From the NCBI RefSeq assembly GCF_000003815.2, contig NC_049994.1, positions 3,320,207 to 3,341,784 of the forward strand: 21,578 nucleotides of DNA. Reading direction: 5' to 3'. The notes beneath the pieces are model-generated. The model worked only from the letters and a program-made list of their open reading frames with translations, was not told the DNA's origin and made no database searches. Position 1 is the first letter of the stretch. The number at the start of each line of letters is the position of its first letter. Made by a program: the position numbers and the translations under genes. This document shows, one piece after another, positions 8,406 to 18,204 of the stretch. Source of the DNA: Branchiostoma floridae (lineage: Eukaryota; Chordata; Leptocardii; Amphioxiformes; Branchiostomatidae).

Positions 8406-9429
8406 CAAACCCGTACTTATCTGAAAAGTAAACCCAGTGAAAACCATTCTATGAAGAGAAAAGGATAACTAAAATATCTTTTGTATGTTGTGTAATTTTC
8501 GTGATTCAAGATAACATTTCTGAATTCACAGAAACCCGCGAATATTATAAAAGCTAATATAAATGTTGCATTTCATTGTGTACGGACAGTTTACCAATAC
8601 GATAGTGCTTGTACGATGCATAGCTGTACACAATATACTGTTTCAATTTGCACTTGAAGTATTAAATTTCAACATTTTCGAATTGAATTTGCTCAGTCAT
8701 TTCGACCAAAATCGAAAAGAAAGAAAAAAAAGTTTAAGAATCCCGGTCTCTACTAACCCTAACTTTCATCAGAACCGTAATCTATAAAATTAAGTTAAAA
8801 ATATACTATTGTCTCACGAATTGTGGTTTTGACAGAAATTACTTCTTTCGAACAGGAGTTTAGGTCTCGAAAGCCTTCTCTCACATTATTAGTTTTAGCA
8901 ATCAATCGATGCTGTGTGCGGCTTTAGAATTCCTTTATCTTCTTTTGTTTTCGGGCGATAGCGCTGCCCTACTAATTTCATCATTCCCCTAACCGATACA
9001 CAAGTGAAAGCTAAGTCGAAGAAAAATGTATCAACTGTACAGAGCAACCGTATAGGGTAGTGATGTATTAAAACTTGGAACTGTTTTGTCAGAGATAAAG
9101 TGTGCTGTTGGGGTGTTAAAGTGTAGAAGTCCCGTGCAAGGAATGAGATTGCATGGGGATACATCAAGCCACACAGGCCGATAACCTGCTGGGTTCACCT
9201 TTATCTTTGAGTCAGAATCACTGCGCCTAATAAATAAGTTAAGGTCTTATACCATGTACTTGGTGCCTGTTTGTTGCATCCCTTGCTTTGATTTTCTGTA
9301 TTTGCTTTCATTCGGTATTTGCTAGCAGGTTAATTCTATGATTTTGACTTATTTCTTTATGATCTGTAGATCATGTTCAGTTTTGTCTGCTTCAGTTTTT
9401 TTAGCTAGATCATTTGTTGCGTCATTATG
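8406..9429. other. Intergenic DNA, no gene seen
   Basis: AT-rich with purine runs near 8700-8730. Short frames on both strands have no family signature. Confidence 0.4.
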
Positions 9430-9650
9430 ATCACTGGGTTTCATTTGATTTATTTGATTTATTATGGTTTGATGTATGGTCTTCATATTCATTTAATAGC
9501 ATTATGATTTGTAAATTTTGAAGGGGGTAGAGGTTGTATAAGCCACACGGCTTTTTCTCTCCCCTTGCACGTTCTGTTGTTTTCTTTAATTTGCTGTATT
9601 TATGATTGTTTTTAAAGTGCAAAATAAAATCAATAAAAAAAAATCAATGT
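9430..9650 (+). mobile_element. CR1-like LINE 3' tail
   Basis: Non-coding sequence with the look of a LINE 3' UTR. A block GGGGGTAGAGGTTGTATAAG followed by CCACACGGCTTTTTCTCTCC sits about 100 bp before an A-rich end (GTGCAAAATAAAATCAATAAA plus an A-run, ending at about 9648). The tail orientation gives the plus strand. The 5' boundary is unclear. No ORF2 sequence is attached, so it is a short 5'-truncated copy. It abuts the MITE derivative at 9663. Confidence 0.6.
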
Positions 9651-9662
9651 TCACTCTCACTA

Positions 9663-9862
9663 GAGTTGTGTCAAGCTTGCGTCACTGAGGGGTTCGTTTG
9701 CTGCGGCACTGTTCTGTTATTTTCGCGATTTTGATCATTTAAATACTGTGTAATATGTAAAAGTATAACATAGAAAACAACAGAATACACGAAACGAAAT
9801 AATTGTTTTTCTGAAATTTTTTGAGTCATCTACGAACCCCACAGTGCCGTCAAGCTTGCGAG
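9663..9862. mobile_element. Derivative of the Harbinger-like MITE family
   Basis: The interior matches copies 1 and 2 (TGCGGCACTGTTCTGTTATTTTC; AACAGAATACACGAAACG; CGAACCCC at both inner ends). The outer termini differ: instead of GGTGGTATCTCAC, the left end has TCAAGCTTGCG and the right end CGTCAAGCTTGCG, a near-palindromic block in inverted context. It is probably a separate subfamily or a copy whose ends were replaced. No clear target duplication. Confidence 0.65.
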
Positions 9863-9879
9863 AAGCAGAACCCCAGTCA

Positions 9880-9935
9880 GAAGCTCTGAGAAAGGTGTCA
9901 GAGAGACATCGAAACGTAAGACAGGTAAGTACCTA
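9880..9935 (+). repeat. Penelope-like 3'-end motif
   Basis: CTCTGAGAAAGGTGTCAGAG followed by AGACATCGAAACGTAAGACA. The pattern CTGA-GAAGG-x(10-14)-CGAAACGT is common at the ends of Penelope-like and related retroelements and resembles the motif in the foldback at 11360-11395. A GTAAGT follows (9933 on), which gives it the look of a splice donor. I have no evidence that it is a host exon. Confidence 0.4.
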
Positions 9936-9984
9936 CTGTTGTGAAAAAAGAATCCTCATATATATCATAAGATGCCAGCAATTG

Positions 9985-10155
9985 AAATTGAAATTGCACC
10001 AAAGACCTCGAAGGCTTCCCCTATCGGATATCACAACCCTTACATCAATTCCTAAAACACTATAGGACGCAACTCAATGCCATTACTTTAAAATTGTTTC
10101 AAGGACTTCCAAAGCTTCTTCTTTCATGTAACACAACCCTTTACATGTTACAAGA
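9985..10155. repeat. Two diverged direct copies of a ~60-bp segment
   Basis: The stretch at about 9993-10055 and the one at 10093-10155 share ordered blocks: ATTG, AAGGAC/AAAGAC, CGAAGGCTTC versus CAAAGCTTCT, then CACAACCCTT followed by ACAT. Similarity is moderate. No function is apparent. Confidence 0.4.
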
Positions 10156-10159
10156 AACG

Positions 10160-11202
10160 GTAACCTATTCCGCGTAAGTTATGGGTTTGGAAACGAAGCA
10201 AAATGACACCGGAATAAGAGGACGTAAGCTAGGCAAGGAAGAGGAGATAAATGACAGGGTTTAAGATCAGAAGGTGGCCAAAATCCCAGCCAAAACGCCC
10301 ATCACGTGATTTGCTAAGAGATACAGTGATAACCTTCAAAACCGTCTCATTTTAGCAACGCTGAAGTGCACTTTACTCTTTCTAATAAAGGGCATGGACA
10401 AAAAGAATGAAATATCTCATTAATCGACGACCAAAGGCCTGTAAAAAAAGTGTAGGAAATTATTTTGGATGGAGAGAGAACTTGTTCTGCAACGCGTACG
10501 GTTGTAAAAAAAATGCATACTGTTGGTAGAAATAGTTTGAGAAAAATTTTCCTCAAAATGGATTTGTTTTCTTTTTTATCAGATCGAAATGATGATTTGG
10601 TTTTATTGATTCGATCATTCAAACTAACAGTCTAGTAGTTAACTAGATGTAGTCAACTGAATTACACTGTTAAACAAATTTATACAACTCGTACTGAATC
10701 AATAACAGACGTCTAAAACAAATACTGCACTGAAATATAACTTATATACAATTCGTTAAAAACTACTTATTGTTTAAGATTGGTGGTTAACTGCTACGTC
10801 ACAATAAATCATCAACTTGCAACAGTTCTATCTTTATACATCAATCTTTCTTTCATATTAGAATGTGTATTTCTAACGATGGAATACAATATTATTTTAG
10901 TCTAAGTTTCGTGCCTTATTGTGTTACTTATTCACCAATGTTACCATATAGGGAATGGGATTTCTTCTAAACTCCACAAAGATTCACGGTAGTAATTAAT
11001 GTTTCTGGAAGTAAAAAGAAACGTATTTTTTTGTGTTTTTCTTTGTCATCTTTCTTCTTACATATATCATAAATGCGTCAATGATGTCATAGATATTAGC
11101 TTCTTTCTATATCTGGTTGAGTCAAATTGAATCCTAAGAACTTCAAAATATAATCGTGACCACATATTGCATGGGATACAGGACATTAACATCGGAAGTT
11201 TT
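10160..11202. other. Intergenic DNA, no gene seen
   Basis: Strongly AT-rich. The minus-strand 91-codon frame at 10347-10622 lacks a family signature and is probably chance. Confidence 0.45.
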
Positions 11203-11447
11203 ATTCAAATACAACTGATATTCACTTCCGGACGTTTCGAGTGACATCCATCACTCTTCTTCAGCAAAAAAGGAATGAACTAGTCAGAACAATTCAATAC
11301 CAGTACAGCTAACTAGCAAAAACTGTATAAATTGTTCTGACTAGTTCATTCCTTTTTTGCTGAAGAAGAGTGTTGGATGTTACTCGAAACGTCCGGAAGT
11401 AAATATCCGTTTTTTATCCAGTTGTAGAGATTGAATTGTATTTGAAT
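11203..11447. mobile_element. Penelope-like foldback with perfect 42-bp stem
   Basis: An inverted repeat around a 35-bp loop (11295-11329). The inner 42 bp (11253-11294 and 11330-11371) are perfectly complementary, and pairing continues outward with few mismatches through CTTCCGGACGTTTCGAGT to ATTCAAATACAA at the edges. The left arm lacks about 29 bp present in the right arm. The arms carry the CTGAAGAAGAGT...CGAAACGTCCGG motif typical of Penelope-like retroelement ends, so this may be two such ends joined in inverted orientation. Non-coding. Confidence 0.75.
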
Positions 11448-12317
11448 ATTGCTTACCTGGATGTCTAACCTTCATAAACGTATCGGACGTTTTATTGCAG
11501 TAACAGAAAGCCGTTAGGGGGCCCAAATCTATATATTTTTTTTACGATATGACATGATGTAACCACAAGCTGAATTCCCTGACAACCTATTCAAAGCTTC
11601 TTGAGTAGCGATGCTAGTTCACATGCATACATTAAGAAATACGGGCATGCATATTAGCGCTTACTTACAAAATGCATAGTTCATTAATAGATATAAACGC
11701 TACTAAAAGCATAGCATCCTTCAAGTTGGTAGATCTAAAAAAAAGAGATTCAATCTCTGGAGTTTATCTTCAAATAAACACCTCCATAGTGTCAAGATGG
11801 ACCTCAAGAAAAATCCCTAATGCTGTTTAAGCCTGCAACTGAAAAGATTTATGAAGCGTTAAAGTACGGAAGGAATTTATACCAATGATGCACCCAAGCT
11901 GAAAGATAAGTCTGGTCTTATCCATATGAGATTTTCATCCCTTGGAGCTTATGACGGTTACTGTAAAATAGCTTAAATTCACGAGGATTTAAGTTCACGG
12001 TAGAAAGGAATGGAGCTTTCACGTTAGTTACAAATTCACAATTGAAACAAGGAGGTAGACGAGGATAAATAAGATAAAAGTGGTCTTAAGTTTGCGGTAA
12101 AGATGTCAAACTGTAAACATAAATGCCACTGCAAATATTCACTCTTTTACTGTACTACTATTCTTTGCTATGCTATGCCTTGGAGCAGTTAACACTGCTT
12201 GAGTAACCCAGGAAATGATCCTTGAGAAATAGCGCCACGGGTGAAATGAACTAGCGGAATTATTGAATTGCGTACTGATCAGAATAATACCGGATTACAT
12301 ATGTAATTCACTGGCAC
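11448..12317. other. Intergenic DNA, no gene seen
   Basis: No recognised gene. The first 40 bp after the foldback may belong to the same element. The rest is AT-rich with a short imperfect palindrome AGAGATTCAATCTCT near 11745. Confidence 0.4.
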
Positions 12318-12530
12318 ACATCTGGCTTAGTGGTCAGAGTGTCTAACTCGGGAGTTATGTATGCCCTTTAATATTCCTGATAGGCGTCGATTTTTTGGTA
12401 TTGAAAAGCAACTTTACACACAAATTTCGTCACTTGAATCTGATGGAACAAAGTACTAAGCTACTGCTAGCTATGGGGACATCTCTCTGATAGGACGTTA
12501 AAGTTAGACCCCAGTTTGCTGTCGCTGAAG
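12318..12530 (+). repeat. tRNA-derived SINE
   Basis: A plus-strand A-box-like stretch, TGGCTTAGTGGTCAGAG (12323-12339), is followed by GTCTAACTCGGGAGT, as in an anticodon arm. The B box, expected around 12370-12385, is badly decayed (AATATTCCTGATAGG). The body includes GCGTCGATTTTTTGG, GAAAAGCAACTTTACACAC and, at 12489-12502, GATAGGACGTTAAA. That last 14-mer is identical to one in the minus-strand SINE at 440-706. The 3' end is approximate. Confidence 0.65.
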
Positions 12531-12984
12531 TACCTTAAAAAGGTCATATTGAATCAGGAATATTAGCAATGTACATTTTTTTAGAATTTTATAGCACAGC
12601 TAATGGACTATTATAATAAAACCTCTCAAAGCCTCCCAAACCACGACGTACACTGTTTAACTAGACAGAGTCCATGTATACCTTAGGGCACTCCAGACAT
12701 CACTGAACAGAGACGGTGGGCGATATAAGCTTCACTTTTCTGACCAATTGCTGACGTCACGTAGCCACAAGATCACGTGTTCAGAACATCAGGGATCTGT
12801 AAATAATACGAGCTAAATTTCTGAATTGATTTTTCAGTACTGTCACTAGTACTGTTCCTGGAGATAGAAGGCGACAGTTATCTATTCCGTTATCTGTATG
12901 TGTATGCATGATATACACCTAAAATTTTGCGTTAAAATTTGCTTCAAGAATACTACGCAAGAACTTAGCAATCTACTTCGATCT
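12531..12984. other. Intergenic DNA with a relic of the 6230 hairpin family
   Basis: At 12698-12730 the sequence CATCACTGAACAGAGACGGT plus the following GGGCGATATAAG resembles the central part of the foldback at 6314-6346 (most positions match). The two arms are not recognisable around it. Nothing else is recognised. Confidence 0.45.
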
Positions 12985-13277
12985 GGTGAAAGCGCCGAGT
13001 GGGCAGAGGTTACCACTTGTATTCGGTATTATTATAGGTCGTGAGTTCGATCCCCGGCGAGTCATGCCAAAGACTTTAAAAATGGTACATGCTGTTTTCT
13101 CTCCTTATAGCACTCAGCATGCGGGAAATAGTATAGAAGTTGAGCACACACCACTACCAGTGGACTAGCCCCATGCAGTAACGATTGCACAAATGTGTGT
13201 GGCCCAGGGCTACTGAAACGGAGATGGGCGCCGCCCTATGCGCCATAAGGCGCAGGAAGTACTTTGACGTTTGATTT
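12985..13277 (+). repeat. tRNA-derived SINE, near full length
   Basis: The promoter is well preserved: A box GCCGAGTGGGCAGAGG (about 12994-13009) and B box GAGTTCGATCCCC (13043-13055), 45-50 bp apart as in a tRNA. The body continues for about 220 bp through GTCATGCCAAAGACTTTAAA, CAGCATGCGGGAAATAGTAT, CACCACTACCAGTGGACTAG and GGCCCAGGGCTACTGAAACG. It ends near AGTACTTTGACG, after a small hairpin TGCGCC-ATAA-GGCGCA. RNA polymerase III would drive it. Of the SINEs here it looks the least decayed, and it resembles repeats I associate with amphioxus. Confidence 0.8.
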
Positions 13278-13499
13278 CAATCTGAGAAAAAATGGAAGAA
13301 ACTTTATTTTCCGCATACAGCACAAGTCAATTCATTTTTCCGACACTGGTATGACCTACACAACCTTGTTTTCCCGTGTAAAGGTCAACCGTCAGTTTCT
13401 TCAGTAGAAGAAGGACAAATCTGATCTAATTTGAAGCCACGTTCAAAAAGACTTGCTGAATCCATAAAACATACTTTTAAAGACAAAAGCACGCGTACT

Positions 13500-14020
13500 T
13501 TCTGCAACACGGTCAACGTAAATATAGTCATATTTCTAAATCATAGAGAAGTGTGATTTTTAGCATCACAATTTAAAAAGATTTTTCCCCAACTCAAAAT
13601 GAAACTGTCACTTTAAAACTTATCTTTGTAAATGGAATGCGTTTTCATATGATTGCTACCACTGTAATATATTGGAAACGTTCCCAGTTGTCAATGACAA
13701 TGCGGTAAAACATAAATATGGTCATTTTTCTAAATTATAGTAAAGAAATGCACCACAATTTACAGGCTTTTTTCCTTAACTCAATATGAAACTATCATTT
13801 TAAAGCGTACCTTTTTAAGTGTAATGTGTTTTCTATATGGATGATTGCTGCGAAACGTAGAAAACGTTCACAGTTGCCAATGCAATAAAACATAAATATG
13901 GTCATGGTTTGAATTGTAGCAGAGATGTGTAAGATTTTTATTATCTTGACTTACGTTTTTTTCCTTACTCTATTCGAAATTGCCATTTTCAAACCTAAAT
14001 TCGTAAGATTTTATACTTGG
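13500..14020. repeat. Three-unit diverged tandem repeat (~180-194 bp)
   Basis: The anchor AAATAT(A/G)GTCAT recurs at 13520, 13714 and 13894 (periods 194 and 180). Each unit then shows TCTAAAT-ATAG or an equivalent, an ACAATTTA-like block, TTTTTCC-AACTCAA-ATGAAACT, TTTTAAA and GTTTTC-ATATG. The third unit is the most diverged. AT-rich and non-coding; it could be a minisatellite or part of a larger element. Confidence 0.75.
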
Positions 14021-14472
14021 TGAAAGCTAGCGAATTACAGGCTAGGTTAAACTTTAGTACACAACATGAGTTCGTAGAACACGAACCTTCGTGAAGTAGT
14101 CATGGTGTTTGCAGTGTGGGCTTTGGTGTTTGGTACGCTCATTACTACACTTTATTTTACTATTTTCTGTGCTCTATCACAACCATCAATTTTTAGACCT
14201 TCCTTTATATTCCAAGCAGCTTTGATTATTTTTTTAAATACCAACAGTCGAATATCTAATGAAATCAACCTCTGCTTGGAGAGTAGCTAGTTAGTCCCTG
14301 CCAGCAACAACCTGCCTAATACATGCTTCATTAGGTAAACAACAGCTGTTTAAATGGACTGTGCCATACGACATTCAAGATTTGGCCTTTGATTCTTCAT
14401 CAGCTTTAGATAAATATTGTTCTAGTTTTCCAAATTGCAAGTTCCCTTGGAATCTCAATAACTCACAACAAG
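14021..14472. other. Intergenic DNA, no gene seen
   Basis: Contains a short hydrophobic frame at 14102-14290 (plus strand) without family resemblance or supporting structure. Confidence 0.4.
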
Positions 14473-14481
14473 CCAAAATGC

Positions 14482-14643
14482 TAGTCTCCAAGCAGACTCT
14501 ACGGTGCCTTAGAGATAGTATCAAAGCTGGCAAGGGACTTAGTATAGCCAGCTCCGGTGCCCGTTTGACTCCCTTTGGCCGGCTATACTCCTTTGCCAGC
14601 TTCGATACTATCTTTAGGTACCGTAGGGTCTGCTTGGAGACTA
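14482..14643. mobile_element. Foldback MITE with perfect 9-bp target duplication (Mutator-like)
   Basis: A 162-bp hairpin starting TAGTCTCCAAGCAGAC and ending in its complement. The arms are about 65 bp and pair at roughly 85 percent with one-base indels. It is flanked by an exact 9-bp direct repeat CCAAAATGC at 14473-14481 and 14644-14652. A 9-bp duplication with long inverted arms is the pattern of Mutator-like (MULE) MITEs. There is no coding capacity; frames that read through it are by-products of the hairpin. Confidence 0.88.
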
Positions 14644-14652
14644 CCAAAATGC

Positions 14653-15799
14653 AACAAATCTGGAAAATTCAGCAAATCTGACAGCTGAGTAAATTACAGC
14701 TGAGAACACACAACTAGGAACAGTATCCCCGTTAGAGGTGAACATCCTACCTTTGGGTAATTATAGCAGCACAGCAGATAATATATGATCTTTCCTAAGT
14801 ACTCACTCTGTCTGTATGTCTCAAGTTTCACGGTAATGGAAAAGCCAGCCAAAAGATCAGTTTACAGGCCACACTTGCAATTCGACAGAGCACTATATAA
14901 CTCACATATACGTTGTGTTAGTCTATTTCACATTCAAAGTTCATCCTAGACCGTTACAAATCGTAGCATCATTTAGTGATTAGACTTTTGAAACCGAGCC
15001 AAAAGTTTTACTTTCTAAGTACGGACTTGGTCCCATTATGGTAATTATGAAAGATCTGATTTTTTAATGATTTGTTTTGTTTACAAGAAGGTAACACTCG
15101 CAAACAAATGCATAATGTTTATCATTACATGGCCGGTTTGATCTAAGTACTGATATGAACATTCTTACACAAACACATTAATCTAATTCATACATGGTAA
15201 CTTGCCCCTCCAGCTATGCCCTGCCACTTGCTACACAATGTAATTGAACACCACAGGATGTTTGATAAATTTCTTGAAAACATAGCAACAGCCGTCTGGC
15301 CCGGGTAATAGATCTGATTTGTTTGGACAAGAAGAAGTGAAAAAAAAAAAAACGGAAAAGACAAATTCCCTGTCCTTGTAGGTTAACATAACAAAAAGAG
15401 TCCGTATTACGTAAAAGGAAAAAAATGATATGTGTACAATTTAGATTCATAGGTCGCGATTAAGTAAAATATGTTACATATGAACCTCAAATCTAATATT
15501 TAAGTATACAAATTCATACGCTACAAAGTATGTGCCTGTGTGAGTTTCCGTCTGTATACATTCAATTGATATTGACTTGGAATGCGTGAAATGTACATTA
15601 TATATTGCACCTGGGAATTCAAATCTTTTTTTTTTAATTTCTTCAATGTCCGTCAGGAATCAGAATTAAGATTAAGAAAGCTGCTGTTTAAATGAAAGTA
15701 TTTTTGAAGACAGTCACACCTTGATCACATTAAAGAAACTAGGTACTTTGAATTCGTTAAAGTCAAGTGATAATATTGGTGTTAAGTGCCAAAATTGGA
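14653..15799. other. Intergenic DNA, no gene seen
   Basis: AT-rich. Poly-A near 15340-15352 and poly-T near 15627-15637. The reading frames are short and featureless. Confidence 0.45.
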
Positions 15800-15865
15800 A
15801 CAGAGGATTAGATCTCAGTACTTCAAAGTTCTGGGTCAATAACCCAAACCACTAGGCCACCGCAA
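15800..15865 (-). repeat. tRNA-like SINE head
   Basis: On the minus strand GTGGCCTAGTGGTTTGGG (15845-15862) resembles an A box and CTGAGATCTAATCC (15804-15817) a decayed B box. In between is TTGACCCAGAACTTTGAAGT, as in an anticodon region. The ends do not form an acceptor stem, so it is a decayed SINE head and not a tRNA gene. The body on the low-coordinate side is not clearly delimited. Confidence 0.6.
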
Positions 15866-16561
15866 TTGGCATTAAGGTTTAAGTCTGCAATCGATTTTTT
15901 AACTGCTTCTTGTCAAATTGGTACCAAGGGAAGATCATATGTGAATTGATAAATCAAAGTACCCTTGTTCTTATGCAATACATAATCTTCCAAGACATGC
16001 TTTGTTGAAAAGGTAATGCATTTGGACTTACGCAGAGCTTTCTGTTTTAGAAAACAACAATCAATTTTAATCAAGTAGCACCGGGGGATTAGGTGATGTT
16101 TTTCTACGACTATTATGATTTTTAAATCAATAAAACTATATTCCCACTGAGACAATTGTCAAGAAAAATAGTTTTTTTCCCAACAATTGGATTGTAGTCA
16201 AGGGAATGATAGAGCTAGTTGTTGTGAAGGCTCCAAGCCAAGTTGTTGCACCAAAGAAAACACTCCTTAATGATAATGGTTTTCTTAATCTTAATTCTGA
16301 ATCTCAAAGGAAATCGAAGAAATATGAAGAAAATTTCAATTCCCAAATATATCATTATGTACAATTCACTCATTCTAAGTCAATAACTTTGTAAAAGCAA
16401 TACAGTAATGTGTGTTTGTCTAGAAATCAAATCATAATAAGAGATCGTCGAAAAAAATGGGGTTTGCGTATTAATTACTATCTAAAACGTTTGTTTTTAT
16501 TCACGTTTAGGTATCCTATATCTGTTTACTGCTAACAGCATATGTCTACAAGCTGTACATA
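15866..16561. other. Intergenic DNA, no gene seen
   Basis: No recognisable feature. Short frames at 15913-16155 (minus) and 16206-16394 (plus) have no family signature. Confidence 0.4.
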
Positions 16562-16620
16562 GAAATTTCTATGAGAATTTCAATTTCGTAATATATGAAT
16601 TTCCATGAGAATTTCAATTT
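16562..16620. repeat. Short tandem duplication, period 34
   Basis: The 16-mer ATGAGAATTTCAATTT is present at 16571-16586 and 16605-16620, each preceded by a GAA(A)TTTC block. Non-coding. Confidence 0.7.
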
Positions 16621-17335
16621 TGCTGAAAACGAAGTTCAAGCTCGAGAATTGCCCCCCTTAGCGACTTTCTAAGGTAATGCAGCCCGACTTCCGGTTGTCA
16701 CTTCTCGTGCACTGGACATATGCATGCTGTGGTCGTGATCTTCCCTTGGTATATAGCTGTTGTTATCTTTGCAACGAATGCAAAAGGAGCAAAGACTGTA
16801 CTAAAAGAATAAAATAAACATAAAAAAGTTCGAAAGCAAAGAGAACGAATGTTGTCAAACGAAATCGACTATAAAAGTATAATAAACTGGTACTTAAAGT
16901 TGCCTTCGAAGTCGTTTAAGCGTAAACGTGACAAACTCATCCCTGTGGACCATTCCGTGTGGCCTTATAGCCATATGTCAATTGAGATTCGAACCCGTTC
17001 CCTCCGCTGCATGCAAACTAAGCTCGTAAATATAGATCGCACTCAGCGAGGATTTTCTCCAACCCTAATGCGCATCGAACCCCCGAAACTCTATAAGTAC
17101 AACGGACATCCTTTCCCTGATGTAAAATTCGCAAAGGAAAAAGGCTAGAATTAAAAGTAGCGAAAAATCAATCTCACAGTTACACAGGGCTCAAAGTCAC
17201 AATATTCTGCTCAAAGTAGTGTGTCTCGGAGGTTGTTTGAATCAATAGATGAGTCGAGGCACATAGATCAGAGGGTCGCGTCAATCAATAATAATAGTGG
17301 GCGGCGTGGCAACAAAAGTATACCCGGAGGTATTA
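16621..17335. other. Intergenic DNA; weak tRNA-like relic
   Basis: On the minus strand, around 16981-17033, GGGTTCGAATCTC looks like a B box with GAGCTTAGTTTGCATG upstream at too short a distance for a tRNA. It is probably a deleted SINE head. A plus-strand frame of 99 codons (16849-17148) overlaps it and has no recognised domain. Confidence 0.35.
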
Positions 17336-17381
17336 ATGAAAGTAGCGGCAGGCATCCAATGAAAGTAGCGGCAGGCATCCA
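17336..17381. repeat. Exact 23-bp tandem duplication
   Basis: ATGAAAGTAGCGGCAGGCAT plus CCA occurs at 17336-17358 and again, without change, at 17359-17381. Identity suggests a recent duplication by replication slippage. Confidence 0.9.
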
Positions 17382-17686
17382 GTGAAGCGTGCTCTACAAG
17401 AGAGCAGTGGCGCGGGACCGCGGAAATCAATATCGACATGGGCAATATGTGCATTTCTTGGATCATTTTATGTCGTTGCGGTTGACGTTTATTTGTTTGT
17501 TGAGAAATACGGGGGATTTGGGGTATGTCAGTTATAGGTTTATGTGCGTATGTCTGATATTGATTTTTTGTGACAAGTTTACTGTCGAGAAGCCTCACGC
17601 AATTCGCAAGAGTCTTGCTTTCTTGTGATTTCTGCTTGTTGTATTAAAGATATGACAACGCATGGTCACAGAAGAGTTGCAAAATA

Positions 17687-17692
17687 TTTATT
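17687..17692 (-). promoter_or_regulatory. Candidate polyadenylation signal of the CARD-LRR gene
   Basis: AATAAA on the minus strand, about 510 bp past the stop codon at 18205. It is the first canonical hexamer I find downstream of the gene. If used, the 3' UTR would contain the (TG/CA)n tract. No cDNA evidence is available. Confidence 0.4.
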
Positions 17693-17855
17693 TTACAGAG
17701 TACACACTTAGTCAAGGATGCAGCACCAATCGATTCAAACTGTATTAAGTAAATATATATATATACCTTTTTCGTTTGGTGTCAAAGTTTCCAGCTGAAT
17801 GTAACAGATACAGTATGGCCAATGGACTATGTGTAGATGTATGCGTGTTTGGTTC

Positions 17856-17919
17856 GTGTGTGAGTATGTGTGTCAGTGTGTGTGTGTCTATATGTGTGTG
17901 TGAGTGTACATGCGTCAGT

Positions 17920-17962
<43 letters not shown>

Positions 17963-18034
17963 GTGTGTGTGTGTGTGTGTTTGTGTTTGTGTGTGTGTGT
18001 GTGTGAGGTCTGTCTGTCTGTGTGACTGTGTGTG
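17856..18034. repeat. Interrupted (TG)n microsatellite
   Basis: Long TG runs with TA, TC and TT interruptions, purest at about 17921-17985. On the minus strand it is (CA)n and would lie in the 3' UTR of the CARD-LRR gene if the signal at 17687 is used. The Cys-Val reading frame across it is an artefact of the repeat. Confidence 0.95.
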
Positions 18035-18204
18035 TTTACGACTCGGTAGCAATAACTGAAGAACCTCTGTTTGAATGTAATGATATATTGTATGTGGATA
18101 GGAGATGTAAACGCAAAATCACACTGACATTATCCCCCTTGCGATTTAGCTTAGTACTGCAACAGAACTCCAACGTTTTGCATATTTTGTCTTTAACATG
18201 ATGT

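Noticed and set aside
9895-9940. Host exon ending at GTAAGT
   Set aside because: The preceding bases fit a repeated retroelement end motif, and no acceptor or coding frame supports an exon.
14361-14681. Overlapping open frames of about 90-106 codons on both strands
   Set aside because: Both cross the foldback MITE; the symmetry of the hairpin keeps the frames open.
16849-17148. 99-codon plus-strand frame
   Set aside because: No family signature, no splice structure, and it overlaps a tRNA-like relic; length alone is not enough.
17776-18006. Cys/Val-rich open frame
   Set aside because: It is the translation of the (TG)n microsatellite.
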